Shown here one piece after another: positions 1 through 13,217 of a stretch of DNA of 64,000 nt. The DNA is taken from the NCBI GenBank assembly GCA_963281155.1, contig CAUJLY010000005.1:930001-994000 (forward strand). The letters run 5' to 3'. The DNA comes from Rhabditophanes sp. KR3021. Taxonomy: Eukaryota; Nematoda; Chromadorea; Rhabditida; Alloionematidae. Under the pieces are notes generated by a model. That model was not told the origin of the DNA. It ran no database searches and saw only the letters and a list, made by a program, of their open reading frames with translations. How positions within the stretch are numbered: the stretch's first letter is position 1; each line of letters opens with the position of its first letter. Position numbers and translations under genes: made by a program.

Positions 1-3000
1 AAAATGGGTCGATGTATTTAAGTTGGCTATTTTGTGATTTTGCACCATTAAAATATCTAAAATCACAATTTGTTCAAAATGAATAGGGAAATATTTGAGT
101 ATTTGTGTTTTAACAACTCAAAATGACAATCATACAACGATTGATGACGACGTGTGGCCATTTTGACAGTTGTTAACGTCTCTTTTAAAAGGTGAAACTA
201 AATAATTAATTAGCTCTAGTTGTAACGTGAAACATTTTTTGTAGCAAAGATCCTTCAAATGTTAAACTATAATCACCATATTTGTGGTGATAAGATATGT
301 ATTATTATTGATAAATGACGTTTAATTAAGTGAAGGTGGTTGTTGTAATAATACAAAATATATTTTATTATAAATTAAGTAGGTAAAAGTACAGAACTTT
401 CTTAATTTGATTTTAGTGAAAAACAACAAATTAGAAGTTAACGAAAGGTCATACTGCACCCCGATACTACAATCTTGTCGTCATCCAAAACACACTAATA
501 TAATCTAAATAATCTATGCCTGTAGTCCTTTTTTGGTTCCCTAAATTCCAGTCTCTTTTAAAATGTTAAATGTCTTTATTATCCTAGTTTATGATTATCA
601 AAAATCTAGATACTTACTTACAAGCAAACATCTACAAAATGTCGACGAGGAGACTTATTCCTTGTTAATAATTAATCCAACAAAAAGAAGAAAGCCTCAT
701 TTGTACCAAAAATCAAACATATAATTAATTCAAAATAGAAATATTTATTTTTAAAATTAGACGTCTCTTCACGAAATTTGTAGCCACTTTTAAGAGCATC
801 CTAAAATAATGCAAAACATCCGGTGAATTTATAAATTCGTTTTGTAAACTGTTTTCAACTATAAAAAGCTTATTATAATTAGTTTTAAGTTAAGATAGCA
901 AAAGTCTAACTAAGTGTATAAATTATAAAAGGGCAATAAATTGACAAAATCAAATGGGACGACTGATATTTAATGAAATCAGATCTTCCATCATACAACC
1001 AAAAAATCAAATTTAACCCAAAACAAACAACAACATCAGCATTTGTTGATTGTTAGTCATTTTTAAGTCCAATCCACCTAAGGAAATGACCTTATTTTGG
1101 TTTGGTGTTCTCTTTTTCAAATCGACTTGACGTCGTTTCTGCAAAAGTACTATCAACTACATACTCACATCCAGAAAAACATTCAATTTTTTAATACTTC
1201 CTACCCCATCTTTTTAATATCAATTTTTTGATATATTCAATATATACTTCAATATAGTACCAACAAAAATAATGGTATAACCAGTCTTTATTTGTGAACA
1301 TGTCACAACAAAAACATAGTTATCAACCTCTATCCTTACAACAAATAGTATAATACATACTGATCACATAAACAAAAAGTGCTTACTAGGTATACCTCAA
1401 CTAAAAAAACAGGAAGAAAATAACCTCTGAAGCAAATAAAAATATTCTCCCCAAATAAATACAAAAAGTCTTGGATGATTAATTTAAAAAAATGACTGCT
1501 AGCCCGAAAACTTATGAATAATTTGGTTTCCGATAATGATAACACACACCTGATCACATATATACGATAATAATACATTATTCTCCTGAATTGTATAATA
1601 TATTATTATTACACTTTTTTGTTAGCTTTAGAAATAACAGACATTTTTGAATTATTCAAAATAACATCTACAACTAAGTGGGGGTGTCAAGTCTCTTGAC
1701 AAAGGGCAAGTTCTTTTTTTTCTGACTGGGTCGAAAGTTTGTTTTGGTTGGTCGGGCAAAAAATGAATGTTAGTAACAGACAGAGACTGGATGAAGTGAA
1801 TTATTTAACAAAAAAGAAAGAATCAAAACATAGTGTCAAAAAAAGTTTAGACTTTTTTTATTGGGCCTGCGAACAGTAGTTCCTTGATAGCCAGGCATAG
1901 GCTCAATAGAAAAAGTTATTTTTTGTTGGGAAAAGCAAATAACACGGAACTTTTGATGGCGTCTCCTCGTATTTTATTTGGTTATGACATTTTTTCATTC
2001 ATAGGTAGAGCCTCTATACTGATAACAAAAAGAACAAGAAGATGAAAAGAAGAAGTGTTTTGTGACGACATTATCACCACCAAAAACGTATTTTTCTCTG
2101 CTATTGTTTATTAATAGTCAAAGGCAGGTATGTGTGATCTTTTTTCTTTTCCCTAAGTTCTTTATTTATTTATCTATTTTTTTGCAAATAAATAAAGGAC
2201 ATCTTTTAAATTGCAATGTGGAGATTAGTCTTTAGGCGATATTAATATGGTAAATTAAAAATAGTGTGGCAAATCTCCTATTCACACAATATAATTTGAT
2301 TAAATCATGCACACGGGGGTTTGTACTCTGCTTCCACCAACACACATGTGCAAGCAAACCTTATCTCTTCTTTTGTTAATTAATATCAAAAGGAATGTTT
2401 TGTGCGATTAAAAAAAACGTAAACAAAATAGTAGTTGCGCAAGGCCAAAAAATAATAAACGATTCAACCACCACCAATATCATTTGTCGCGATCTCGTTT
2501 CTGCCGTAAACGGAAATGATTTCTGAACATTCACCACAATTTTTGTAATAGTTATGTCACCACCTAGGTCCATTATTTTTCTTACCTTAATTGTTATTTA
2601 GATGCACGCAATTAAACAACATCTCTTGTTAGAGCAAGTGCATCATGCAATTTAATAAAATATTAGTTAACTAATATATTAACGTAGAGTGTAAGCCTAT
2701 TGGACGTATTGGATATCCTGTCATTTTTAATTTATAAATGTAGAAAGAAGCAAAAATCAAACTGCATCTGCAATGCTTTTTCATCGATGATGACTACAAT
2801 ATAGTTTTTTATATTAAAGTGTATATACCTTATTGGATTGTACAATAGCTATATCCCTTTATCTACATCAAAGTAATTCTTTATCAGGTTATAAAATAAT
2901 AGAACAAATACTGGAAAAGCTATGCACCAAAACGAAGTAACTAAAAATTAAGCTAATACAATAATTAAGAGCTTGTTTTGAAAACCTTACCAAATTACAC

Positions 3001-6000
3001 TTAATCCTTATCAATTTGTAGAATGAAGGATGTGGTATTAGTTTTTGTGATTGTTTGCATGCAAAATTAGGAAGTGTTTATTACGATTTTTGATTACATT
3101 TACAACTATTTGAGGAAGGAGATCTAAGATAAAGATAGGAGAGTTATTCTTTTGGGGTTCGTTTAAATGTTGGCCCCATCAAAGAATAAGAAAAATAAGT
3201 AAAAATATATTATAATACAACAATATCATCACCTCCCTGTTGAAGTTATAGAAAGAAGTAGTATTCTTGTTCGACATTTTCGCAGTGGTGGTAGCTGGTT
3301 AGGAAAGGTCTTAGAGTGCGCGCATCGCCACGCCGCAGTCCCCGTCGTTGAAAACAAACAGGCCTTAATCATATTTAGGGGCAAAGCATTCTTCTGATAT
3401 AAAGTGTCGTCAAATGAATCTTTTTTTTGCCTCTACACTTACAACTACTTTCACAAAAATAGATTGTAGGCTCATTTTTTATGTCCAAATAATAGTACCA
3501 ACGTACATGGCCCCCGTATCTCATGAAAGGACCACATTTACTAATATAAATATAAGATATTTGTACATATTACGAAAAAACAATCTACACAAACCCACAA
3601 AATTACTTTGTCCACAAGGAGTCTACAAAAAGAGAAGTTAAAAAAGTGATAGCGGGGCTGCAAAAAGACAAAGTCCTCACAACAAAAATATCAAAAAAAG
3701 AAGATTATACATTTTGATATGGTGGTCGGTCCTTTTTGTTAACTGAATTTTGATGGTGTACCAAAGGGTGATATGTTACAGGGTTGAACGTGCATCTATA
3801 AGTAGTGGTGGCCGCGAGGAACAGCAAATAAAGAGGCAATTGTCTTTAATCGTGTCTCTTCTTGACAAAAGAAGGGGAAAAACCACAGAAGAGGAGTAGA
3901 TTAAAAAGCTCTTTCAATTTGGTAGTTTTATTGAAAGTGGGGCTATTTTTGGCGCGGTTCTAAATGGGAAATTGTAAATATCCCCAACTCCCATCCTCAT
4001 TAACCTTCCTCGATGGGCTGTCATTTTGGGTTGGGTTGTTTAAAATGAAGGAGACCCTTTGTTTTTTTGATATTATTTCTAAACGGTCAACATCCACATC
4101 AAAAATAAATAGGGTATATGGGTAGTAGTAGAAGGGTAGTAGTCGTCACCCAGTATGTGTGGTGCGATTTGAGAGCAGATAAACTAAAAAATGTCTACTT
4201 CCTTTTTGTTAAAAAAACAAAATAAAAAGAGCTTATGCAATTTTTTCGATGTCAGCTAGACTTACCATCTCTCTCCATTCGAATATATTATGACGGGGTG
4301 TGAGTAGTTTTTTATTTATTTATTTTTGTTGTTTTGGTTGTTAGTAGACGGTAGAATATAAAAAATTATTTCTAGTAGACATTTTCAGCCTAATGTTTTG
4401 GTGGAAATTATTTACATGGATAAATTGGTGTGTGCAAAGGGAAAGGAGAAGACGAAGAAGGATTGGGTGGGACTGGGGATTTATAAATATTAAATAATAA
4501 TATTTTTTGGACAGGCATAAATAAGAGACGTAATTTACATATTAGACAAAATTAAATATTGGAGAGGGAATTGGTGATCTTTTATGTGTTCCGTCAATTC
4601 GAAAGACCCATTAAAAGTGCAACTATGATCAATGTCAAAAGGAGCAGGTGTTCTGGTAGCCTCCGTCGGAATGAGCCACTTTAAGCGTTTTTATTTTTGA
4701 ATATATTAATGTCTACGCCAAAAAACCCTCTTAAATAAATGAAATAAATGGGTAGGCACACATCAGATTGTATGTAGTGTGATTTGAAGGCAAAAAATGA
4801 AGAAATGTATTCAGATAAATATTAGAAGCAGTGATATTTGCAAAAACATTACGAAAAGTCGTTTATATCTAAATTTAATAAGAGCATCATCGAAAGTGCA
4901 GACCTTTGATTGCGATACTGGTGTAACTGACTAATCACCACAATCTTCTTTTCTTAAATAATCTTCAAGAAGTTTTTATGCCTTAAAAAGAGTCGTCGAG
5001 TATGTTTGTGGCGGTTTGTGGTGATCAGAGTGATTTCAGGGTGTCTAGAGATGATGGCGTGTGTCTGTGTTACGTTATCAGTGTCGTGGATATAAAAAAT
5101 GGAATAGTTGTTTGAAAAGATGTTTCAGTCTGATCAGGTGAAAACGTGAGACTTTTTTGCATTTAATAGATTAGAATTAATCATTTTTGGGTTTAAAATG
5201 ACCTTAGACTAATAAATGTAAGAAGTATAAAGTCTAAAAAGTGTAATATATGTTTAAGCACCTATGGTATGCAGTTTTCGTTGTAGCCAACGGTGAATCT
5301 TGTTTGGTGCAGGAAATGAAGTGTAAGGTTAATTGTCACAAAAATTTCAGGAAAACATGTCACTAAATGCCCTTTTTTGTACTAAGAAGGATAAAAGAAA
5401 CAAAAAGAAGGTTGCGTAAATTGTAGCTCGTCTTATGTTTCAAAATAGAGAAAGGGCATCTAATTAGTTGGTTTGATAAAAGATAGTGTAACGAAAATGT
5501 AATAATAAATATTAAACAACCAATACATTTAAAATAAACCTGACGTTTATATCCAACTAAGTATTCTGAAAATGTTGTTTTTTAGTTGAATTTATCATTT
5601 GCTTGGTAAAGGAGTACACAAATGAATATATGCAGGAGTGATCACTGATATTATTACAAAAAACATGATAAATAGCTATTACCATCGCATAAATCTACAT
5701 TATAGGTAGGAGGTGAACTTATAAAAATACGACAGAATTCACGATGATTATGCACTTTAGAACTGATATTAAAATTGCACTTTGCAACTTTTTTAATTTA
5801 ATATTCCTGAATAGCTTATATATTTTATAGATATTTTGTACATGTTGATGGTGGTTGGATATATTATTTTAAAGTGCAATAAACATTTATATACCTAATC
5901 AAATATAATGTATTGTGAAACATCGTCATCTAGGAAATATGCTTTATTTTAACTTTTGTGAACTAAATCACTATCTCAATATTTTAACACTCATCAAAAG

Positions 6001-7555
6001 CAAAAGGGCATTTATTTTGGAACGATAATAAAAAATAGAAAAAAGTTGCAAACATACTCACATCATAATAAATAAAACAATTTTGTTTCTTTTATTCTTT
6101 ACTTTAATTGCCAACCAAACCACGCAAAACCGTTGATTTGAATGAATATAAATAAAAAGGAATGCTCAATGATAGAATACCCATCATCATCGCTCCCTAA
6201 TTCCTATGTCCTTTGGATGCCCTTTTGTTGTCCGAGAGTTATGGTAACATCTTGTGGAGAGGGTAGGTTTGATGGAACAAATTAGAAAATATGTTGTTAA
6301 GCTTGTTCTATCTTTTGATAATGGTTCCTTATTAAAACCAAAACACAATTTTACATCATCACACTTTTTCTTGAATTCCCAAAAAAGATGTTTCTTTACA
6401 CACAATTTGTCGTATTATATCTTTTAAAAAGGTCATACTGGACTGCACATTAAAAACAAAAATTCATATAAACATCTGTAGTTACACTATTATGCCTTTA
6501 TCGAAAGTTCAAAGGCCTAACAAAATATTATGGTAAAAAACTTTGAACATTGCACTTTAAAAGAAGCTGGAGCAGGATTGGTGTGGGCTTGCACTTTTTT
6601 TATTTCGTGTCATGGCTATTTGCCAAGAAAAGCTATCAGGGACCCTTCATCTAAAAAAACATCCTGTTATAATGAGTTTTGAGGTCGTAAATATAAGTAA
6701 ACGTATGTGAATCAAATAGATGTTGTCTTCGAAAGTGGCTTGAACTTTTCTTTAGGGCTATGATTTGTTGTAAATATTTGTGCTTGGTGGAATGTCAAAC
6801 AAATATATTTAAATTGGACAGCTTAGGGTGCATAATATGCTTAAAGGGAGTTTTTATGGAACTTTAATGTATCAAACGAGTTGATTTGTTAATTTTATTT
6901 GTGTTGTAGAGTGATCAAGGAAACCAAAATATGCATATAAGAAAATAAAAAACAGCAAGATAGAAATAAAAATAAAGAATTAAGGTTTCTTCCTGCAGAT
7001 AATTTAATCCCTTCTGTAATATACGCAATTGGTTCTGTCAGAATGCCAAATCTTGTAACCAAAAATGAGTCAAATCAAAGTTCACTGTTCAAATTCTTAA
7101 AATTATCTCATATCGGGAAACCTTCCTCAAAAAATGTAATTTCTAAATCACCCCGAACATAACTATTTGTGATGACCTTCACCATTTAATTAAACCCAAT
7201 TTCTTGGAATTGCATGTTTCCAAAAATAATGAACTTGCCGACACAAGAACCTGTTGATCATATGTTTCTCGTTGGAGATGTCTATCTTTTAATTACCATC
7301 CTTATTAAAAAAATTAAAACATTCATTTTCTTTAACAACGCAAAAAATAAATTCCCATTACACTTCATCAACAATTTTGTGTGAATTACTATAAAATGTA
7401 AATAATAACATGATACTTGATTAGCGAAATTTGGTTAAAGTGCAATATGAAGTCAAGGAAGCGTTTATTGTTGTTTTTGAACGTCATTATAAAAGTATAC
7501 TTTTATTTATACCAAGTTTATACAAAAAGATATTTTTGTTGCCGTTGAAATAAGT
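1..7555. other. Gene-free AT-rich region
   Basis: I find no convincing coding exon on either strand; open frames are short, lack plausible splice sites and have no protein-like composition. The region has many purine-rich and T-rich runs and simple TTTA repeats near 2160 and 4316. A perfect 6-bp inverted repeat, GTCAAG-TCT-CTTGAC, lies near 1687. A short GC-rich block lies at about 3310-3350. Between 4.6 and 7.45 kb the 9-mer AAAGTGCAA (either strand) occurs six times. It could be a regulatory region of a neighbouring gene or a long intron of a gene outside the window. Confidence 0.6.
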
Positions 7556-8223
7556 TTATTTGGGTCCAAGAGAAGTTTCATTCTTGCAATAAGCACATAA
7601 ACAAGGGACTTGTGGCCAATCTTCGATATTTGAAGTGACATTTGGCGAAGATTTTTGCCAGCCCTCGTCTCCGAAAATCCAATCTTTCATAAATTTAGTG
7701 GTTTCACTATTAAAAGTATCTATTGTTGTTTTTTGATCCAGTGTCATGTTTCTTTTGATACCGTCCTCAAAGATATAATAATCCTAAAAGAATCAAATTA
7801 TAACTGGCAACAACTTCTGATTCTCAAATTTCCTACCTCATAATAACAATTTCCATTAACAATTTGACTTTCCATTTGTTCAAAGATTTGGTCCTTGAAA
7901 GATGAAGCATCCTGTAACTTCATATCCGTTACATTGCTAAAGCTTTGTGACGTACTATTAATAATAAGCGGAAGATCGGAAGTAGATGATGTCGTCGAAG
8001 TAGTTGTCTCACTTATCGTAGTTGAGGATTGGGATGTTGTAGTTAAAGTGGATATTGTAGATGAAGTTTCTAATAATATAGAGGAAACGGAGGATGTTAC
8101 GTCAGAGATAATGGTAGTTGGGTATGAATCATTGGTGGTTGTTGTACTTACATTCAGTGGTGCCCCATTAACAAAGTAAATTAGTCCCAAATTTAAAAAT
8201 AATGTAATATGAAATTTCGACAT
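7556..8223 (-). CDS. Small secreted Ser/Thr-rich (mucin-like) protein
   Basis: Two exons, 8223-7837 and 7783-7556, are joined by a 53-bp GT-AG intron in phase 0, giving about 204 residues. The start is the ATG at 8223. Residues 1-20 form a signal peptide ending near VNGAPL. Residues 22-100 are almost entirely Ser, Thr, Val and Ile, as in O-glycosylated mucin stalks. The C-terminal third is charged, has N-glycosylation sequons (NMT, NVT, NET) and ends with paired cysteines (PCLCAYC). I do not recognise a family; the lineage-specific secreted look is common in nematodes. An AATAAA signal lies about 50 bp past the stop on the coding strand. The intron and signal peptide make the gene model good; the function is unknown. 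Confidence 0.75.
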
Positions 8224-8837
8224 GATTTCGGTCCGGATATTCTAACTTACTTCCTTTATATATTGTGATCCTTAATATTTATCTTTTAAAAAAGAATTCA
8301 AAGTCAATTCATTGTCACCAGAAACATTCAAATACAACACCTTTTTGCGTGTCAAAAAATACAACCTGTTTTAAGTGTTTTATTTGTTTGTCCAAGAATG
8401 TTTATATTAATAAGTAAATTGGTTAGCATGAAAAAATGAAGTCATTTGTGTAGGCATATGTTTGAGTAGTAATTTTTTGATAAAACACACTTTACTTGTT
8501 TGAGAAAATGTAATTAAGTAGAGATGTGATTTTTTTTGATTTACAACTAGTCTGGTTGACTATACTTTTCCATGTGTTCGTTTTTCGAAGACAGAAAGGT
8601 ATTGATGGTTGTTGGTCCCTTTTCTCTATTAAGAAAAGACGAGATAGGTGATAAGCAAATAAAAATCAACTGTGTCTTTATTGTAAATTTTTTGTTAAAC
8701 ATATACTTTAATGGATAAATTGTAAATGAGAATGAAATTGAGATTGTAATTATGATGATCAAAGGTTATTTGTGGAAGAAGTTGATTGTGTACGTAAAAT
8801 TAATTTAAAAATGTATGTAGTTTGAAATCAAATTTGG
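8224..8837. other. Intergenic, nothing recognised
   Basis: This spacer separates two small secreted-protein genes on the same strand. I see only short AT-rich open frames without signal peptides or splice partners. Confidence 0.5.
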
Positions 8838-9244
8838 TTAGATGTCATTCAAAAGATCCTTGTTTCTATTTTGAGCTTTGTAATTTCTCATCAAATCATC
8901 GACAGTCTTGATGCTTGTAGTACGGAAAGTTCTTGGATTTCTCTTGCTTTGCTCCTCACATGAATTGTATGAAGTGTAAGCTTCCTAGGAACCACGATTA
9001 TATAGTTAACATTATAGTAACTTACTTTCATCAAATTATGAATCTTAGTCAGCAAACTAACATACTCCGACGAGCATCCATACAATCCTCGGGCCATATA
9101 ATCAGACAGCAAATCTTGGTTAGGCTTCAATCTCTGAACATTACCGTTTCCCGCCATAATTTCAATATCAGACATCTCTAGAGCATGGCTAAAGCACGAT
9201 ACCAAAATACAAATATTAGCAATGCAAAGAACCTTCGAAACCAT
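8838..9244 (-). CDS. Small secreted protein, 121 aa, unknown
   Basis: Exon 1 (9244-9026) encodes 73 residues with an N-terminal signal peptide (MVSKVLCIANICILVSCFSH, cleaved near ALEM). Exon 2 (8984-8838) encodes 48 more after a 41-bp GT-AG intron in phase 0. Reading through the intron would give a different, less plausible tail; the spliced tail is polar and charged (KTVDDLMRNYKAQNRNKD). The mature part has two cysteines, one in each exon (GCSSE and NSCEE), which could form one disulfide. It could be a secreted peptide hormone-like or effector-like protein, but there are no Gly-dibasic amidation sites typical of neuropeptide precursors. I do not recognise the family. It lies in the gene-poor left arm beside another secreted-protein gene. 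Confidence 0.7.
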
Positions 9245-12200
9245 TTTCTTACGTAACTAGTTATCTATAAAAAAATGTAAGTTTAAAGTTATTTTTGGGT
9301 GTAATTTTATGAAATTGATATAAAAAAGAAGGCGCAAACAGAAAGTGAATTTATTTGGATAAAAACAAAGTAATCTAGGTATAAAGTATTAGCCAGAGAC
9401 CCAACCTTCTTTTGAGTCAAAAGCAATGTTCCTTAACAGTAAACATCTTTTAATTTAATAATATTTTTTAAAATCACTTGAAGCAAAAGAATGAATAGGA
9501 AGTACAGTTTAGTGAAGAGTTGTTTTTGGCGTGGAATGGATATTCGGTAGGTATACTTATACTGATGATTGGTAATGAAGTTGAAGAAAGGAGGTGTTAA
9601 CTAATTGTTTTGTTTTAAAGGTAGATGACGTGGCCTGAATGTGGGTAAGAATTTGTTGGTAAACTTTGAAATTGTATGAATTTGTTTGAATTTAGAATGT
9701 AACTTAATAAAAGTTGAGTGCTTATTATAGAATAATTATAAAGTCCAGATAATGGATTGTAATGAAGTTAAGGTGAAAGAGAAAATCCACGACAATTAAG
9801 CGAAAGGAAAGAAGCCTTTGAATTTAGGGAATAATCAAAGTGTACTAATAAATATAATATTGGTGTCAATTGTCTTTCTTTTATGATAAAATAAGTTAGA
9901 TAAATGCATTTGATACGATTGATAAAAATGACGTACTCCTCTAATATCCTTTGATTGTTGAAAGGAAATATGGCATGCCATAATAAACAAAACGACGGTC
10001 TATATCTGATAGTAATTGAATATGCTTTAATTAAAAAGAATAAAGTTCGTTTTTTCATCTACAATCCTAGTATTAGCCTCAATATTATAAAAGTTTTTGT
10101 TTTGATGGAGTACGTAAGTAAGTTAATATATTTCTCAAATTTCATTCATCTTTATTATTCAACCAAAATATGAATATTCAATTTTAAAAATGAAAATGAA
10201 AAAAATAGGTATTTATTTCAAAATAGCATAATTATGGATAAAAGGCCTGTTGTAGTGCCTTTAATGGATAAATATAGATGGTTAATGGTATTGAAAATAG
10301 GATTAAGTTGGTGTGTGAATAAATTAAGTAATATTTTGGCATGTTTAAAAGAAAAACAATTTGGCTCGGGTTAAAGAAAAGGTGTTTTTGGGTGAAAAAC
10401 AAATAAATTGGATTGTTTTTATTCAACGTATCGGATGATATTTTATTGTTTAAGAATATTGGGTTTTATTGTATTTATGGGTAAACTTGAAAATTATGTT
10501 TGATGATATCACTTGTTTTTGTAAATATGTTGCTTCAAGTGTAACTAAGTTTCTGAGAAAAATTTGTTTATTTGGCGTTTGATTTGTGGGAATCACGAGG
10601 AGAAACTTTTAAGTAAAAGGAACTGTCTGGAAAGTGTATTTAGGAACAGATGTGTTTTTGGCGGATGTCGTTGATCAAGAATTTAATATTTATGGGGCTT
10701 TTATATATTTAAATATTAAATTGATGCAATAGGTGTTTTGTTTCATAAATAATGCATAAACCGGTGCAAAATATTCACTGTTTTGTTTACAGGAGAATGT
10801 TTTAAAAACACAATTTTAAATTGTAGTTTGACGCTAAAATGAAGTTAACTGTTTGAGGTACGAATGAATTTCTGACTTTATCCATCTGGAAGCTAGCTAA
10901 TATACGATCCGTTTAAATTAAAGGAGATTAAATTCAATCAGAAATTACAAATTTGACACTTAAAGTATTCTTATACTTAGAAATTAAGTTACTTTCAAAG
11001 AACTATCTTTCTTCAAGCTCTTATCTTTTAAATTCAAAAATATAAACATTTAAATGCTGTTTTGTCGTTCTACAACTTCAAGAATTTTCCATAATAAAGT
11101 GGTTATTCATTTGATTGTTGAGCATTTCGAAATATATGTGACAGATTGGCTGAGTTTATATTTTACACCAATTTTGAATACGTTAACAGAATATAAATTT
11201 GATAAACGAAATCCTGGACAGCTTTTATTGAAGTTAGTACTTAATAAATTCTTATCCGATACGTCATCAAAAATGCATATAACAATATGTATTATCCTTT
11301 GAACTTGAAAAAATATTCTATTCAAATCAACTACAAAGTGATATCACGAAATGTAAGCTGACCACACATGCCAAACTTTGATGATTGCTTTGTTTAAGTG
11401 CTTTGCACCAAGTTAATTACCATTTAAATGAGCAAAGGGTAAGCAGAAACCTGTGAAAAGTAACTAATTAATTATGGCATTTAACAGCTGATCAAAGAAT
11501 AATTGCCCTTGAACAATACAAAAAGGAAACGTTTATTTTATTTTTCCTAAAATCTTTAATAATTATCACAAAAAAGTGACGTTGCCATATTTGCATTTCC
11601 TTTTTAATTAATTTGAACACAATTAAAACAACTCAATTTTATTTGCACAATCCTTCTCTCAACAAACGAAACTGTCTAAAGGTTGTCAAATTATGCAATT
11701 AAAAAAGAAAATGATTACGCGAGAAAGACATGCGCCTTTAATGAAGCTAATTTATTTCCTGCAATCTAAAGCCATTATTACTTATTTTGCAACCAAATGT
11801 AACCCTTAATTGAAGTTACTTCCTATTCTCTAGAAAGTGATTTAATTAAAGATAAAGAAATGTTATTTTTAGCAATGCCAAAAATGACTTCTCAAAACAT
11901 TTAGTTGTATGTACATCCTAATTAATCAATTGTATACTTCATTTTAATTAAAAATGCCAAACATTTTTTGCCTCCTTTACATATTGATAACATATCAAAA
12001 ATAAGTGACACCCATCATACATAACCGAATTTGGTAACATTTTTTAAAAGACTTAATCAAGGTTTTGCAAAAATTTAATCTCACTCCTTTTAATGGTTCT
12101 ATTTGCCAATTATCTTTTTGCTTTTCTCTTTTTTTAATGTCAACTCATTTTTTATTCCAGGAGAAGCTGTAAGAGTATTATAAATTTAATTTTTTTAATA

Positions 12201-13217
12201 AATATTTATAGATATATGTTGTCTTACCATTAATTATCTCAAAACCTTTCAAAATGCTAATATGGTGAGCTTCAATCAAAAAAGTCATCCTCATTGCTTT
12301 TAAATTGTTTGACTTTCCCTTCTTTTGTGTGTCTGATGTCAAAATTTGGTAAGGCTCATTAAGCTGCCTTAACACTAATTATAATCTACAACACCAATAA
12401 CTATATATATAAATTCGACATATAAATATCTATAAATTATATTGGTTCCCTTCAAACACCCCATCTCATTATCATTAAAATTATTTTAAAGACAAAATAA
12501 ATGCCAAACTAATATATACACACTTTATCACATGTAATTTTCCTTTAATGAGGGTGTCTTCCCTCGGCATACAAATTGTTACGTAAAAAGTCTAATAAAT
12601 GTGTCCACCATCGTCACCCTTAATTCTTATCTTCTTAAATTTATATAAAAGATGAGAAATATCAAACGACTTTCGCATTCTTTTTCCCATTCAAAAGACA
12701 CATTTTACTTTAATGGATATGTTTAATCATCACTCATCTTTTCTCTCCTTATTTTATTCAAGAAAATGATATAATTCTAATGAATTATAAATAAATTTAC
12801 CCATACACATTATCTCATCACCAAAAAACTTTAAACCATCTCCGGACCCATCAGTTCAATGAAATCAGCCAAAAGCTCTTTCACAGTAAATATAATAAGT
12901 ATTATTTTGTTTTAATAAACATCATGACATCTTTCTTTAATAAATTATTATTTTGATAAATATTCGGGTGCATTTAAAACTTTTTTGATTTATTATCTTT
13001 TGCCACCATACTTCTTACCACATAAATTACAGATCATACACATATGGAACACAAAATGTCTAGAGCCGCCTTTTAATTACTTATATCACCGATATCAAAA
13101 CATCATTTTCAGACTTTATTCACAATACTCGTTAAACTCTTGGACATACACTATTAAGCAAGTACTTACAAAGGTGACATTTCTGCCTTGCTATTTTTAA
13201 ATATAACTAAGTCCATT
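9245..13217. other. Long intergenic region, no supported gene
   Basis: The stretch is rich in TTAATTA/TAATTAA words, with at least five between 11.46 and 11.95 kb. Open frames on both strands are AT-driven and lack signal peptides or splice partners. One 82-codon frame at 11054-11302 looks slightly protein-like but stands alone. The last few hundred bases before 13218 should contain the promoter of the aminopeptidase gene. Confidence 0.5.

Noticed and set aside
3281..3303. Sequence resembling miR-34 (GCAGTG...TAGCTGGTT)
   Set aside because: The two halves match but are shifted by a base, the seed differs at its first G, and no complementary arm exists within 80 bp on either side.
6786..6804. 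TGGAATGTCAAACAAATAT, which begins like miR-1
   Set aside because: Only the seed matches; the 3' half and the hairpin do not.
9768..10426. Several 64-96 codon frames on both strands
   Set aside because: They overlap each other, are driven by AT-rich codons and lack any feature of a gene.
11054..11302. 82-codon plus-strand frame with slightly protein-like composition
   Set aside because: It stands alone in AT-rich DNA without splice partners or signal peptide, and a fleeting likeness to Mpv17-type proteins is not reproducible over more than a few residues.
11719..11735. GAAAGACATG, as in miR-71
   Set aside because: A 10-mer match with no hairpin and no match beyond it.
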